Of a stretch of 64,000 nt of DNA, positions 35,535 through 44,066 are shown one piece after another. How positions within the stretch are numbered: the stretch's first letter is position 1; each line of letters opens with the position of its first letter. The stretch comes from Corynebacterium pacaense (GTDB taxonomy: Bacteria > Actinomycetota > Actinomycetes > Mycobacteriales > Mycobacteriaceae): the NCBI RefSeq assembly GCF_900169525.1, contig NZ_LT821240.1, positions 1,003,684 to 1,067,683 of the forward strand. Direction: 5' to 3'. A program made the position numbers and the translations under genes. The notes beneath the pieces are model-generated. The model saw nothing but the letters and a program-made list of their open reading frames with translations, made no database searches and was not told the DNA's origin.

Positions 35535-36722
35535 TCAATGCTGGAGGAAAGCCTCGGACCTGCTGCTGTACTGCTGGACCAGTGAGCCGAAGAGCCGGAC
35601 CCCGACACCGATGCAGCCCTCATCAACGATGAGGTCCGACTGATGCAGGTCCTGTTTCGGTCCCTGACCTGGCCAGCAGCCCAGCCGTGCCATCGACCCG
35701 GGTACGTGCTCCAGGTACCAGGAGAAGTCCTCGCCCCCGCTGGATTGTGGGGCCTGGACCACAGACTGGGTGTCCACATCGCGTGCGGCACTGGCCAGCA
35801 GCGCCGTTGCCACATCATCATTGAGAACAGGTGGGACACCGGGGTTGTAGATCAGCTCATGGTGCACCCCGGTCGGTGCCAGAATCTGCTCGACCAGTTC
35901 ACCGACCAGCGGCCGCATGGAACGCCAGGTCCCGATGTCTGCGGTACGCAGCGTGCCGGAGACGGACCCGGTCTCCGGAATCGCGTTGGGTGCGTACCCG
36001 GCGTTGATCGTTCCGAACACCAGAACCGTTCCGGTTCGGGGATCGACCCTGCGGGAAAGCAGTCCAGGCAGGTCCACCACGACCTTCGACAGTGCGTAGA
36101 CGACGTCCTCCGCCAGGTGCGGACGGGCGCTGTGCCCGCCGCTGCCGTGCACACGTATCTCTATGACATCGGACGCGGAGGTGATCGCCCCCGCGCGGAC
36201 ACCCACGCGGCCCACCTTGAGCTTGGGTTCAACATGCAGTGCGTAGATGGCATCGACCTGATCGAGCGCACCGAAGTTGATGACCTCGGTGGCCCCTCCT
36301 GTCATCACCTCCTCCGCTGGCTGGAAGATCACCCGGATCCCCATCGGAAGATCAATGGTGCTCAACGCGCAGGCAAGGGCGAGCGCGATCGTGGTGTGGA
36401 CATCATGCCCACAGGAGTGCGCCACACCGGGAATCGTGGATGCGAAGGGAAGCCCGGTTGACTCGGTGAGGGGGAGCGCATCGATATCGGCTCGGAAGGC
36501 CAGCCTCTGGTCGCCCGCGGGACCGATGTCGACCATCAGACCGGTGCCGGGGAAGGCCACGGGTTCCAGGCCGTGGGCTCTGAGGACATCGGAGAGGAAC
36601 TCCGTCGTGCGGTACTCCATGTGTGACAGCTCGGGATGGCTGTGCAAATGCCTGCGCCAACCAAGAACCTCATCCCGGTGGCGGTCCATCCACGAGGTAA
36701 CCAGCGCACCAATATCCGTCAC
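35535..36722 (-). CDS. amiA: M20D-family amidohydrolase
   Basis: A 395-aa metallopeptidase-family protein starting GTG 36722 (VTDIGALVTSWMDRH) behind AGGAAGG. The sequence RRHLHSHPELSHMEYRT opens the M20D domain. HSCGHDVHTT, IFQPAEEVMTGGA and YALHVEP provide the metal-binding Cys/His/Glu set, and the dimerisation insert (VHGSGGHSARPH) is intact. The family removes acyl groups from N-acyl amino acids or hippurate-like amides. The exact substrate is open. The symbol follows the C. glutamicum gene at the same place. Confidence 0.85.
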   Translation of the reverse strand: MTDIGALVTSWMDRHRDEVLGWRRHLHSHPELSHMEYRTTEFLSDVLRAHGLEPVAFPGTGLMVDIGPAGDQRLAFRADIDALPLTESTGLPFASTIPGVAHSCGHDVHTTIALALACALSTIDLPMGIRVIFQPAEEVMTGGATEVINFGALDQVDAIYALHVEPKLKVGRVGVRAGAITSASDVIEIRVHGSGGHSARPHLAEDVVYALSKVVVDLPGLLSRRVDPRTGTVLVFGTINAGYAPNAIPETGSVSGTLRTADIGTWRSMRPLVGELVEQILAPTGVHHELIYNPGVPPVLNDDVATALLASAARDVDTQSVVQAPQSSGGEDFSWYLEHVPGSMARLGCWPGQGPKQDLHQSDLIVDEGCIGVGVRLFGSLVQQYSSRSEAFLQH

Positions 36723-36826
36723 TGAGTGTTCCTTCCTAAAAGTCCGCGGGCGTATCCGGCTGCTCCCGCATAGCGGTAGAGTCAATTCTAGTAGCGAACC
36801 CAACAAGACCCGGAAATGGGGTGTTC

Positions 36827-38419
36827 ATGGACGAGTTCCGACAGCTGTCATTCGGTACCGCAGGCATGCGCGCACCGGTGGGGCCGGCCCCGCATCAGAT
36901 GAACGTCCTCCAGGTGACCCGCACCACGGCGGGTGTGGCCAGCTGGCTCGCCGAGCGGGCGGCCCGGGACCACATCCCCCATCTGGTTCCCGAGGATGAG
37001 ACCGGTATCGGCCGCAGCATCTACCCGCAGGACGGTCCGCTCCGCGTGGTCGTCGGCTATGACGCCCGCTACGGCTCCCACACCTTCGCCGCGACCACCG
37101 CGGAGGTGTTCGCCGGCGCGGGCTTCGAGGTGATGCTGCTGCCCACCCCGAGTCCGACACCGATCATTCCCTGGATGGTCAAGCAGCGTGGTCTGGATGC
37201 CGGTGTCCAGATCACCGCCTCCCACAACGGTGCCGCGGACAATGGGTACAAGGTCTTCCTCGCCAACGGCCGGCAGCTCTACGCCGACATGGAGGCCGAG
37301 CTGGAGCGCTACATCGAGGCCGTGGAGGATCCGGTGCGGGTGCCGCGGGTGACGGTGCGACCGGTTTCGGATCAGGTTCGCCGCTACATCGATGAGATCG
37401 TGGACATGATCACACCGCGGCAGGCCGATCTGCTCCGGGTCAACTCCGAACGTGCCAGCCTGCGGATCGTCTACACCGCCCTGCACGGGGTGGGTGGTCG
37501 CGCGATGTCCAATGCCTTTCAGTCGGCCGGATTCGCCCTGGCCTCTCCGGTGAAGGCCCAGCAGTACCCGGACCCCACCTTCCCCACCGTCACCTTCCCG
37601 AACCCCGAGGAATCCTCCGCCATCGAGCTGCTGCTCGAGCGCGCCGCGGAGAAGGATGCCGATATTCTCTTCGCACTCGACCCGGACGCCGACCGCTGTG
37701 CTGTGGGTATCCGGACCGCGGACGGTGGTCACCGCATGCTCTCCGGGGATGAGACCGGGACGCTGCTGTCCACCCGCCTGGTGCCCGAGTACACCGGCGA
37801 GGGTGCGCCCCCGGTCGTGGCCACGACCGTGGTCAGTTCCCAGCTCCTCAGGATCATCGCCGAGGACAAGGGATGGGACTACACGGAGACACTGACCGGC
37901 TTCAAGAATCTCTCCCGCGCCGCGGACAACAGCCGGGGGGACCTGGCCTTCGCCTACGAGGAGGCGGTGGGAACCTGCCCGGCACCGGATCTGGTACCGG
38001 ACAAGGACGGTATCGCCACGGCCCTGGTCACCGCGGACTGGGCGGCCGAGCTCAAGGCGGCCGGGGTGTCCCTGCAGACCAAGCTCGATGAGCTCTACCG
38101 CCGGTACGGATACTTCGCCTCGACCCAGATCGCGGTCCGCACCTCCGATCCCCGCGAACTGGTGGATTCCTGGTCACTGCATCCCCCGGAAGAGCTGATC
38201 GGGGTGCCGCTGATCGCCCGACCGCTCCCGGAGAACCAGGGTCTCAGCGTCAGCGGACGGCTCGACTCCATCCACATCCGGGTCATCGGCCGTGTCTCCG
38301 GGACCGAGGCCAAAGCCAAGATGTATCTCGAGGTCGCCCAGGCGAGCTCACATGAGGAGGCTTCGGAACTGCTGAAACGACTGCAGTCCGAGGTTGAGGG
38401 GTGGGTCGGGCAGCTCTAG
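36827..38419 (+). CDS. pmmB: Phospho-sugar mutase (phosphomannomutase/phosphoglucomutase)
   Basis: A 530-aa alpha-D-phosphohexomutase. ATG 36827 is used; GTG 36821 is an equally possible start, two codons upstream. FGTAGMRAPVG starts domain 1. The phosphoserine loop GVQITASHNGAADNGYKVF (about Ser130), the metal loop ALDPDADRCAVG, the sugar loop AFAYEEAVG and the phosphate-binding RVSGTEAKAKMY are all conserved. It interconverts hexose 1- and 6-phosphates. Length and motif style (TASHN, GTEAK) are of the PMM2/PGM2-like group. It is convergent with the XRE regulator and divergent from amiA. Confidence 0.9.
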   Translation: MDEFRQLSFGTAGMRAPVGPAPHQMNVLQVTRTTAGVASWLAERAARDHIPHLVPEDETGIGRSIYPQDGPLRVVVGYDARYGSHTFAATTAEVFAGAGFEVMLLPTPSPTPIIPWMVKQRGLDAGVQITASHNGAADNGYKVFLANGRQLYADMEAELERYIEAVEDPVRVPRVTVRPVSDQVRRYIDEIVDMITPRQADLLRVNSERASLRIVYTALHGVGGRAMSNAFQSAGFALASPVKAQQYPDPTFPTVTFPNPEESSAIELLLERAAEKDADILFALDPDADRCAVGIRTADGGHRMLSGDETGTLLSTRLVPEYTGEGAPPVVATTVVSSQLLRIIAEDKGWDYTETLTGFKNLSRAADNSRGDLAFAYEEAVGTCPAPDLVPDKDGIATALVTADWAAELKAAGVSLQTKLDELYRRYGYFASTQIAVRTSDPRELVDSWSLHPPEELIGVPLIARPLPENQGLSVSGRLDSIHIRVIGRVSGTEAKAKMYLEVAQASSHEEASELLKRLQSEVEGWVGQL

Positions 38420-38428
38420 GTTGCAGAC

Positions 38429-38881
38429 TCAGGGCAGTGTGGGATCCACGGTTCGGCCGAGGACCCGGATGTCCGCCTCGCCGAGCTGCGCCGGGACCTC
38501 ACCCGCGGCGTCGCGGGCGTCGAAAAGCAGTCTTTCCTCCTCGGTGGCCGGCCACCGGACATCGACGGCCACGGATGTTTCCACGCAGATGATGGACACC
38601 GGTTCGCCGACCGCGGGGAACAGTGCCGCCGGCGGCACGTTCAGCGCCCTAGCCAGGCGGTAGATTGTGGTCATCACCGGATCGATCGGGGCGCCGTTGT
38701 TGTTTTCATTGCGCTCCAGATTGGAGATGGTGTTCCGGCTCACCTTCGACAGCTCGGCGAGTCCCTCCTGGCTCAGCCCTCGGGCCCGGCGGATGTGTCT
38801 GAGCCGCGAGGACAGCACGAGACCGTAGCTGGCCCAGTGGTAGTCGTCGGTATCGGCGTACACCCACCCCACAATGCCCAT
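38429..38881 (-). CDS. XRE-family transcriptional regulator
   Basis: A 150-aa protein. I use ATG 38881 (MGIVGWVYADTDDYHWASYG); a TTG at 38893 would add four residues. Residues 25-75 are the helix-turn-helix: RLRHIRRARGLSQEGLAELS, then NTISNLERNENNNG and VMTTIYRLARALNVPPAALF. The acidic C-terminal part (VDVRWPATEEERLLFDARD) is variable. It sits between pmmB (convergent) and upp (same strand, about 60 bases), so it might control upp, but no binding site is clear. Confidence 0.85.
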   Translation of the reverse strand: MGIVGWVYADTDDYHWASYGLVLSSRLRHIRRARGLSQEGLAELSKVSRNTISNLERNENNNGAPIDPVMTTIYRLARALNVPPAALFPAVGEPVSIICVETSVAVDVRWPATEEERLLFDARDAAGEVPAQLGEADIRVLGRTVDPTLP

Positions 38882-38940
38882 CGGGTTGGACAATCACCGC
38901 CCAATACAGTGGGCACGGGCGGAGCTTAGAGCAGCGGGCC

Positions 38941-39576
38941 TCAGAGGTCGATGTTGCGGGGCCCGTAGAGCCGATCGCCGGCGTCCCCGAGTCCCGGGAC
39001 AATGTAGGCCTGCTCATTCAGCGACGGATCGATGGTCGCCGTGACCAGGCGCACGGGCAGACCGGAATCCGCCAGGGCATCCACGCCGGGCTGTGCGGAG
39101 ACCATGCAGATCGCGGTGATGTCGGTGGCGCCGCGCGCGGCCAGCAGCCGGATCGCGTGGAGCAGTGACCCGCCGGTGGCGAGCATCGGGTCGACGAGGA
39201 ACACCGGCTGACCACTGAGATCCTCCGGAAGCGCCTCCAGGTAAGGAACCGGTTCATGGGTCTGCTCGTTGCGGGCGAGTCCGATGAAGCCCACCTGGGC
39301 ATCGGGGATCATCGACAGCGCGGGATCGATCATTCCCAGCCCCGCGCGGATGATCGGCACGATGATCGGGGGATTCTCCAGGCGCGTGCCCGTCGCGGTG
39401 GCGACCGGGGTGTCCACGTCGAAGGACTCCACGGCCAGCTCACGGGATGCCTCGTAGATCAGCATCATGCCCAGATCCGCGGCGGCTGCACGGAAGGCTG
39501 CGTTGTCACTTCGCTCGTCACGCATGATGGTGAGCCGACTCGCGACGAGGGGATGGTTGACGATGGTGATGTCCAT
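38941..39576 (-). CDS. upp: Uracil phosphoribosyltransferase
   Basis: A 211-aa protein starting [20 protein letters not shown] at ATG 39576; an earlier ATG at 39585 (MRGM) has no conserved residues and instead supplies GAGGGG as a ribosome site. The PRPP-binding loop [13 protein letters not shown] and the uracil-binding tail [15 protein letters not shown] are present, with IIRAGLGM in the middle. It salvages uracil to UMP using PRPP. Its 5' side faces a divergent small gene across a perfect palindrome. Confidence 0.95.
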   Translation of the reverse strand: MDITIVNHPLVASRLTIMRDERSDNAAFRAAAADLGMMLIYEASRELAVESFDVDTPVATATGTRLENPPIIVPIIRAGLGMIDPALSMIPDAQVGFIGLARNEQTHEPVPYLEALPEDLSGQPVFLVDPMLATGGSLLHAIRLLAARGATDITAICMVSAQPGVDALADSGLPVRLVTATIDPSLNEQAYIVPGLGDAGDRLYGPRNIDL

Positions 39577-39600
39577 GCCCCTCATGTTAAATCATCCGCG

Positions 39601-39618
39601 CCCCGATCAAGATCGGGG
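39601..39618. promoter_or_regulatory. Perfect palindrome between upp and the divergent small gene
   Basis: CCCCGATC and GATCGGGG are perfect inverted 8-mers with an AA spacer. The 18 bp sit in the 76-bp gap between the upp start (39576) and ATG 39653, with no T-run, so an operator is more likely than a terminator. Confidence 0.5.
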
Positions 39619-39652
39619 GAACCTTCACCGGTGCTGCGCAGTCCAACAGGGT

Positions 39653-39940
39653 ATGAGACTGGACCCGGAACACGCCCGCACCCTCGCCCACGAACTCCTC
39701 CGCACGCATGTCGGTGAGCTTTCCCCGCCGCCTCCACCACAGGGGGAGGGTCTGACTGAATTCCACCGGGTGTACGCCGATGCCCTCGGGGTGTATCTGG
39801 GCAATGTCACATCCCTGGCGCGGTCCTCCCGTGACATGGGCGAACGTGCGCTCCGAAACATCGAGGCCATCACCGCGCGGGACGCGCAGCTGGCCCACGA
39901 CCTCGACCAGCTGGGCCACGACACCGGGCGGCCGGGGTGA
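39653..39940 (+). CDS. Small EspC/ESX-associated-like helical protein, 95 aa
   Basis: The size (95 aa) and layout resemble ESX secretion-associated small proteins: MRLDPEHARTLAHELLRTHV, a proline/glycine loop, then a long amphipathic helix (FHRVYADALGVYLGNVTSLA onwards). No signal peptide. It overlaps the next gene by four bases (GTGA), so the two products are translationally coupled. The family assignment is by shape rather than a motif (no WxG seen). It probably acts with the peptidase encoded downstream. Confidence 0.6.
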   Translation: MRLDPEHARTLAHELLRTHVGELSPPPPPQGEGLTEFHRVYADALGVYLGNVTSLARSSRDMGERALRNIEAITARDAQLAHDLDQLGHDTGRPG

Positions 39941-40854
39941 CACCGCTTGACCGGGCCCTGGCGGACATATCCGGGCACCTGCCCGCCGCCCTGCCGAAGG
40001 TGGCGCTGCCCGCCGTCCCCGACCTGGATGCCGCGGTGCACCTCGGCACCGTCTTCGGGGCGCACCCCACCGCGCTGATGGAGGTGGCCGAACGCATCGG
40101 CGGCCAGCATGACACTCTCGTGCACACCCTCGCAAGCGCCGCCCCGCTGATCGAATCCGCCCGCTCCGATCTCCTCGACCTCGGACTCGGGCTGCTCCGC
40201 GGCTCAGGGCCGCTCATGCTCCGGATGCTCTCCCCCGTCCCCGGTGCTGCCGGGTCCGCACACGCCGAACTGCTCGCACTGTGTACACAGGCCGTCCACG
40301 CCGCCGGCCGGCGCCTGGATGACCTCGGGCTGGAGCTGCTCCCCGTCACCAGTCGTCTCCAGGAGATCCAACCACTCGCCCACCGTGCCTCCGATGTTCC
40401 CGGTATCTCCGATGCCCCCGTACCCGCCCCGGCCCCGGACCCTGGCAACAATGAACCGGCGCACGCGGACGTGCCGCAGGAGGCACCCGCACCGCAGGAG
40501 GCCCCGGGGAACACGGCCGGCGAACAGGCTGTGGCCGCCGCCCGCAGCGCCATCGGCACCCCCTATCTGTGGGGTGGCACCGGTGCCGGGGGATTCGACT
40601 GCAGCGGCCTGACCCAGTGGGCCTGGCGTCAGGCGGGAGTGGAACTGCCGCGGACCGCCGACCAGCAGGCGGTTGGAAGGCCGGTGTCCTATGAGGAGCT
40701 CAGGGCCGGTGATCTCCTCGTCTGGGATGGACACGTGGCTATGTATGCAGGTGAGGGGCAGATCATTGAGGCCGGTGATCCCGTGCAGACCAATCCGGTC
40801 CGCACCTCCAATATGGGCATGGCATTTCACGGCTTCTACCGGCCAACCGGATAG
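39937..40854 (+). CDS. NlpC/P60 cell-wall peptidase without a signal peptide
   Basis: A 305-aa protein starting at GTG 39937. Residues 1-155 are helical and ESX-like (no signal peptide), 156-195 are a Pro/Ala-rich linker, and 196-305 form an NlpC/P60 domain with catalytic Cys222 (GGFDCSGLTQWAW) and His266 (WDGHVAMYAG). Such enzymes cut D-glutamyl-meso-DAP bonds in peptidoglycan. With no Sec signal, export may need the upstream small protein, as for ESX partners, but no ESX core gene is in the window. Confidence 0.82.
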   Translation: MTPLDRALADISGHLPAALPKVALPAVPDLDAAVHLGTVFGAHPTALMEVAERIGGQHDTLVHTLASAAPLIESARSDLLDLGLGLLRGSGPLMLRMLSPVPGAAGSAHAELLALCTQAVHAAGRRLDDLGLELLPVTSRLQEIQPLAHRASDVPGISDAPVPAPAPDPGNNEPAHADVPQEAPAPQEAPGNTAGEQAVAAARSAIGTPYLWGGTGAGGFDCSGLTQWAWRQAGVELPRTADQQAVGRPVSYEELRAGDLLVWDGHVAMYAGEGQIIEAGDPVQTNPVRTSNMGMAFHGFYRPTG

Positions 40855-40925
40855 ACGGCCCCACCCGGGGTGAAAGCAGCACGGGAGGTGACGTGGAAAA
40901 GAGGTACCGACTAGGATTTGTGAGC

Positions 40926-42155
40926 ATGGCTAAAAAAGGAATCGTTCCCGTCTCCATCTCACTGACAGAGGGTGACTTCTTCACCCTCTGGGCTCCGGGC
41001 TGGAGGGAGCAGGGCAACGAGTGGCAGGCCTTTCTGGGCAACGGGGATGACCTCTACGTGTTCACCTCCCCGGAGGAACTGCTGGTGTTCATTGAATCCG
41101 ATGCCCCGCACGACCTGCGTTCCCACCCGCAGTGGAAGGAGTTCGCCGCCCGCGACGCCTCCAGGGTCGTTCCCGGGGAGGATTCCTCCTACGACATCGT
41201 GGGACTGCCCGCGCTGCTGGCGGAGCGTCCCTCCTACGCCAATGTCAAGGAGGTTGCCCGCATCTTCGCGCTGACCCGCAGTCTCGGCAACGTCACCGCC
41301 TCGACCCCGGTGACGGTCTTCTTCTCCTCCCATTCCGTGCTCGCCAACGTCGACCGCGGCGCCGACCACTACGCCGGCCCCAACGGCCTCGGGGAATGGT
41401 CCGCGATCGGTCGGGCGGTGCTGAGCAACTGGGATTCCGTGGTTGACGCCATTGATGAGGCAGTGACGGTCAAGGAGGTGGACAAGGTGTTCGTCGATGA
41501 TGCCGCCACGCGCATCCGCGAGGCAGAGTCCGCCGCCGAGGCAACTCGCGAGGCCGAGGAGCAGGTGGCCAGGGAGGAGGCGGAGAAGGTCGATCCCTAT
41601 GACACCTCAGCGTGGGGAATCGCCGGAATCGACCCGATCAGGATCACCATCGACGGTCGTTCCGTCTACACCCTCCGGACCTATCTGGAGGGCCAGCCCG
41701 TGTTCCTCGGAAGGTTCGGCGAGATCCACACCTTCAACAACCCCAAGGCACTGCTGCGTTGGCTGATCGAACACGATGACCATGATCTGGCCAGGGCCTC
41801 CACCTGGGGTGACCTGATGCTCGGAATCAATGCTGGTGAGACGGAACTGCAGGTCCACCCCGACAACTTCTACTCCTTCACCGGCCTCATCGAGGACATC
41901 AACACCTCCGTCGACGCCGTGGACACCCAGCAGATGGCGCGCGCCTACGAGCTCATGGCCGATGCCGCGGACTGGGCCGGCGACGATTCGATGAACTCCT
42001 ACTTCTTGGCCAACCCACGGATGCAGGACTACATCTCCTACATGCTCGGCGCCTCCGACACCTCGGGATACGTCCCCCACGCCCCCTTCACCGACCATTC
42101 ACAGTCCTGGCGCGAGCTCGAGGACATGCTGACCAGGCGATTCACCAAGTTCTAG
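40926..42155 (+). CDS. Uncharacterised 409-aa protein with an internal duplication
   Basis: ATG 40926 (MAKKGIVPVSISLTEGD) follows TAGGAT (40912-40917) by eight bases; a GTG at 40893 lies only two bases behind GGGAGGTG and is less likely. Two similar blocks are visible: residues about 7-72 (SISLTEGDFFTL, AFLGNGDDLYVFTSPEELLV, HDLRSHPQW) and about 236-300 (RITIDGRSVYTL, VFLGRFGEIHTFNNPKALLR, HDLARASTW). A highly charged coiled-coil-like linker (EAESAAEATREAEEQVAREE, near 197-220) lies between. There is no signal or membrane helix. I know it only as a conserved corynebacterial hypothetical; no function is proposed. Confidence 0.8.
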   Translation: MAKKGIVPVSISLTEGDFFTLWAPGWREQGNEWQAFLGNGDDLYVFTSPEELLVFIESDAPHDLRSHPQWKEFAARDASRVVPGEDSSYDIVGLPALLAERPSYANVKEVARIFALTRSLGNVTASTPVTVFFSSHSVLANVDRGADHYAGPNGLGEWSAIGRAVLSNWDSVVDAIDEAVTVKEVDKVFVDDAATRIREAESAAEATREAEEQVAREEAEKVDPYDTSAWGIAGIDPIRITIDGRSVYTLRTYLEGQPVFLGRFGEIHTFNNPKALLRWLIEHDDHDLARASTWGDLMLGINAGETELQVHPDNFYSFTGLIEDINTSVDAVDTQQMARAYELMADAADWAGDDSMNSYFLANPRMQDYISYMLGASDTSGYVPHAPFTDHSQSWRELEDMLTRRFTKF

Positions 42156-42186
42156 GGTCGCAGCCACCGCCCCGACGCATCTAGAT

Positions 42187-42231
42187 ACCGCACCACAGCA
42201 GGGGAGCCGGTCACCTGCCCCCGGGTGCGGT
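42187..42231. repeat. Hairpin-forming inverted repeat before the carboxypeptidase gene
   Basis: ACCGCACC (42187-42194) and GGTGCGGT (42224-42231) form an 8-bp stem with a large GC-rich loop that can fold further (GCAGG/CCTGC). It lies just upstream of TATTAT (42238-42243), the probable -10 of the next gene, and has no T-run. It may end the upstream gene or act as an operator. Confidence 0.35.
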
Positions 42232-42251
42232 GCGGATATTATGAGTCGATC

Positions 42252-43532
42252 ATGAGGACAACACTGGTGGCGGCCGCAGCCGCACTCTCACTGCTCATCC
42301 CGCTCGCCCCCGGCACCGCGACGGCGCAGGGGAACCCGCCGGTGACCGCGGAGAACGCGGACAGGGTGGACGGCCACGAGGACACCTCCGGCACGGCCAC
42401 CCCGGCTCCGCGCGAGTCCGCACCCGACACCGACGGCTGCCCTTATGAGGTCTCCCCCTCGCCCGCACACACCACCTCCGAGGCGGTGGCCCCCGGTGCG
42501 CAGACCCCCGCCGCCCTCGCGGTACCGGAGGTTCCCGCCGGTGGCGCGAAGATGTCGAACTGCGGCGTGACCGTCCCGGCGGGCATGGAGGTTCCGGCGG
42601 ATCTGACCGCATCCGCCTGGATGGTCTTCGACCTGGATTCAGGTGAGATTCTGGCGGCAAAGGACCCCCACGGCCGCTACCGTCCCGCCAGTATCATCAA
42701 GGTTCTGCTGGCGCTGGTCGCCATCGATGAACTCGACCCCGCCAGGGTGGTCACCGGAACCAGGGAGGCCGCGGAGATCGAGGGTTCCAGGGTCGGTGTC
42801 GGTGAGGGTGGGGTGTACACCGTTGACCAGCTGCTCCATGGCCTGCTCATGGCAAGCGGAAATGATGCCGCTTATCTCCTCGCCCAGGAACTGGGCGGGG
42901 ATGAACGGACCCTGGACAAGGTCAATTCCCTGGCGAGGGACCTGGGGGCCGAGGACACCCGCGCCGCAACCTACTCGGGTCTCGATGCCGCCGGCATGTC
43001 CACCTCCGCCTATGACATGGCGCTGATCTACCGGCGGGCCTGGCAGAATCCCACCTTCGCGGAGATCGTCGGCACCGACCACGTGGATTTTCCCGGATGG
43101 GGTGACAACGAGGGCTTCCAGGTGTGGAACGACAACGGTCTGTTCATGAACGATCCCGATGGAATCGGGGGAAAGACCGGCTATACCGATGACGCCCACC
43201 ACACCTTCGTCGGTGCGGTCAATCGTGACGGCAGGCGCCGTGGCGCGGTGATCTTGGACACCACGGTCGACCACGGCCGTCCCTGGGAGCAGGCCCGAAA
43301 GCTTATCGACGCCTCCCTGGTCGTGCCCACCGGCTCAGCCGTCGGGCAGCTGGGTGGCCCCGCCGCGGACACCGGCACGGTGTCCGCGGCTCCCCCGGCC
43401 ACCGTGCCCGGGGACTCCCCGGACTCCCCCACGGATCCGCTGACCGGTGCAATGCGGATCATCCTCCCGATCGCCGCCGTCGTGCTGCTGCTCCTGGCCG
43501 CCCTGGTGTGGACGTTCAGGAGGCGACCCTAG
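42252..43532 (+). CDS. D-alanyl-D-alanine carboxypeptidase (S11, low-molecular-weight PBP)
   Basis: A 426-aa exported enzyme. Start ATG 42252 is followed by a signal peptide (RTTLVAAAAALSLLIPLAPG then TATAQ). A Pro/Ala-rich spacer is followed by the catalytic domain with the three penicillin-binding motifs: SIIK at 147-150, SGN at 202-204 and KTG at 307-309. A C-terminal membrane helix (IILPIAAVVLLLLAALVW) and an Arg-rich tail anchor it. It trims the terminal D-Ala of peptidoglycan stems. The probable -10 TATTAT is eight bases before the start. Confidence 0.92.
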   Translation: MRTTLVAAAAALSLLIPLAPGTATAQGNPPVTAENADRVDGHEDTSGTATPAPRESAPDTDGCPYEVSPSPAHTTSEAVAPGAQTPAALAVPEVPAGGAKMSNCGVTVPAGMEVPADLTASAWMVFDLDSGEILAAKDPHGRYRPASIIKVLLALVAIDELDPARVVTGTREAAEIEGSRVGVGEGGVYTVDQLLHGLLMASGNDAAYLLAQELGGDERTLDKVNSLARDLGAEDTRAATYSGLDAAGMSTSAYDMALIYRRAWQNPTFAEIVGTDHVDFPGWGDNEGFQVWNDNGLFMNDPDGIGGKTGYTDDAHHTFVGAVNRDGRRRGAVILDTTVDHGRPWEQARKLIDASLVVPTGSAVGQLGGPAADTGTVSAAPPATVPGDSPDSPTDPLTGAMRIILPIAAVVLLLLAALVWTFRRRP

Positions 43533-44066
43533 TTGGGTAATTCCCGGTGAGGTTGTGAACGAGGGCTGAGGGACCTGAACTCGTGTGGGTGACACTCAGC
43601 GAACCGTTGGTACCCGCCGCCGATGTCACCTTGAGCGCATGGTGCTGCCGGTCAGCGAGCACGGAGCCGATCAGGCCACCCCGCTCCGCTCCGCGGCCGG
43701 ACGAACTCCGTTAGCTCCGGGTCCCGAGATGCCATTGGAGTGATCTGAGCCGGGTACGCGCGGTGCTGAAACACCGGCGACCGGCTGCGATGCGTGCGCC
43801 GGGGAGGTCCTCAGGTGGTGAGGTCGGGACAGACGAGTGCGGTGTGGAGAATGCCCGTATCTGCTGACCGCTGACGGAGAATCCCGCGAGATGTCATGCA
43901 CTCAGTCTGGGATCACGGTGACGCGGGTGGTCACCGCTAGCGGTGGCCGCCATGGCCCTCCGACAAATCGCAAGGTGGCGCGGTGCATCCGCAGATTGAT
44001 AGCCGAATTGAACGGTATATCCATCGGGAGCTTCGCGTGGTCACAACTGGGTACACCCCCGGGATG
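43533..44066. other. 534-bp stretch with no recognisable gene
   Basis: Short frames exist on both strands but none has a ribosome site, a clear -10 or any recognised motif. On the reverse strand a roughly 60-codon frame with coding-like composition (GLIGSVLADRQHHALKVTSA onwards) has no start codon. It could be a decayed gene or mobile-element remnant, but nothing in it proves this. Confidence 0.4.
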
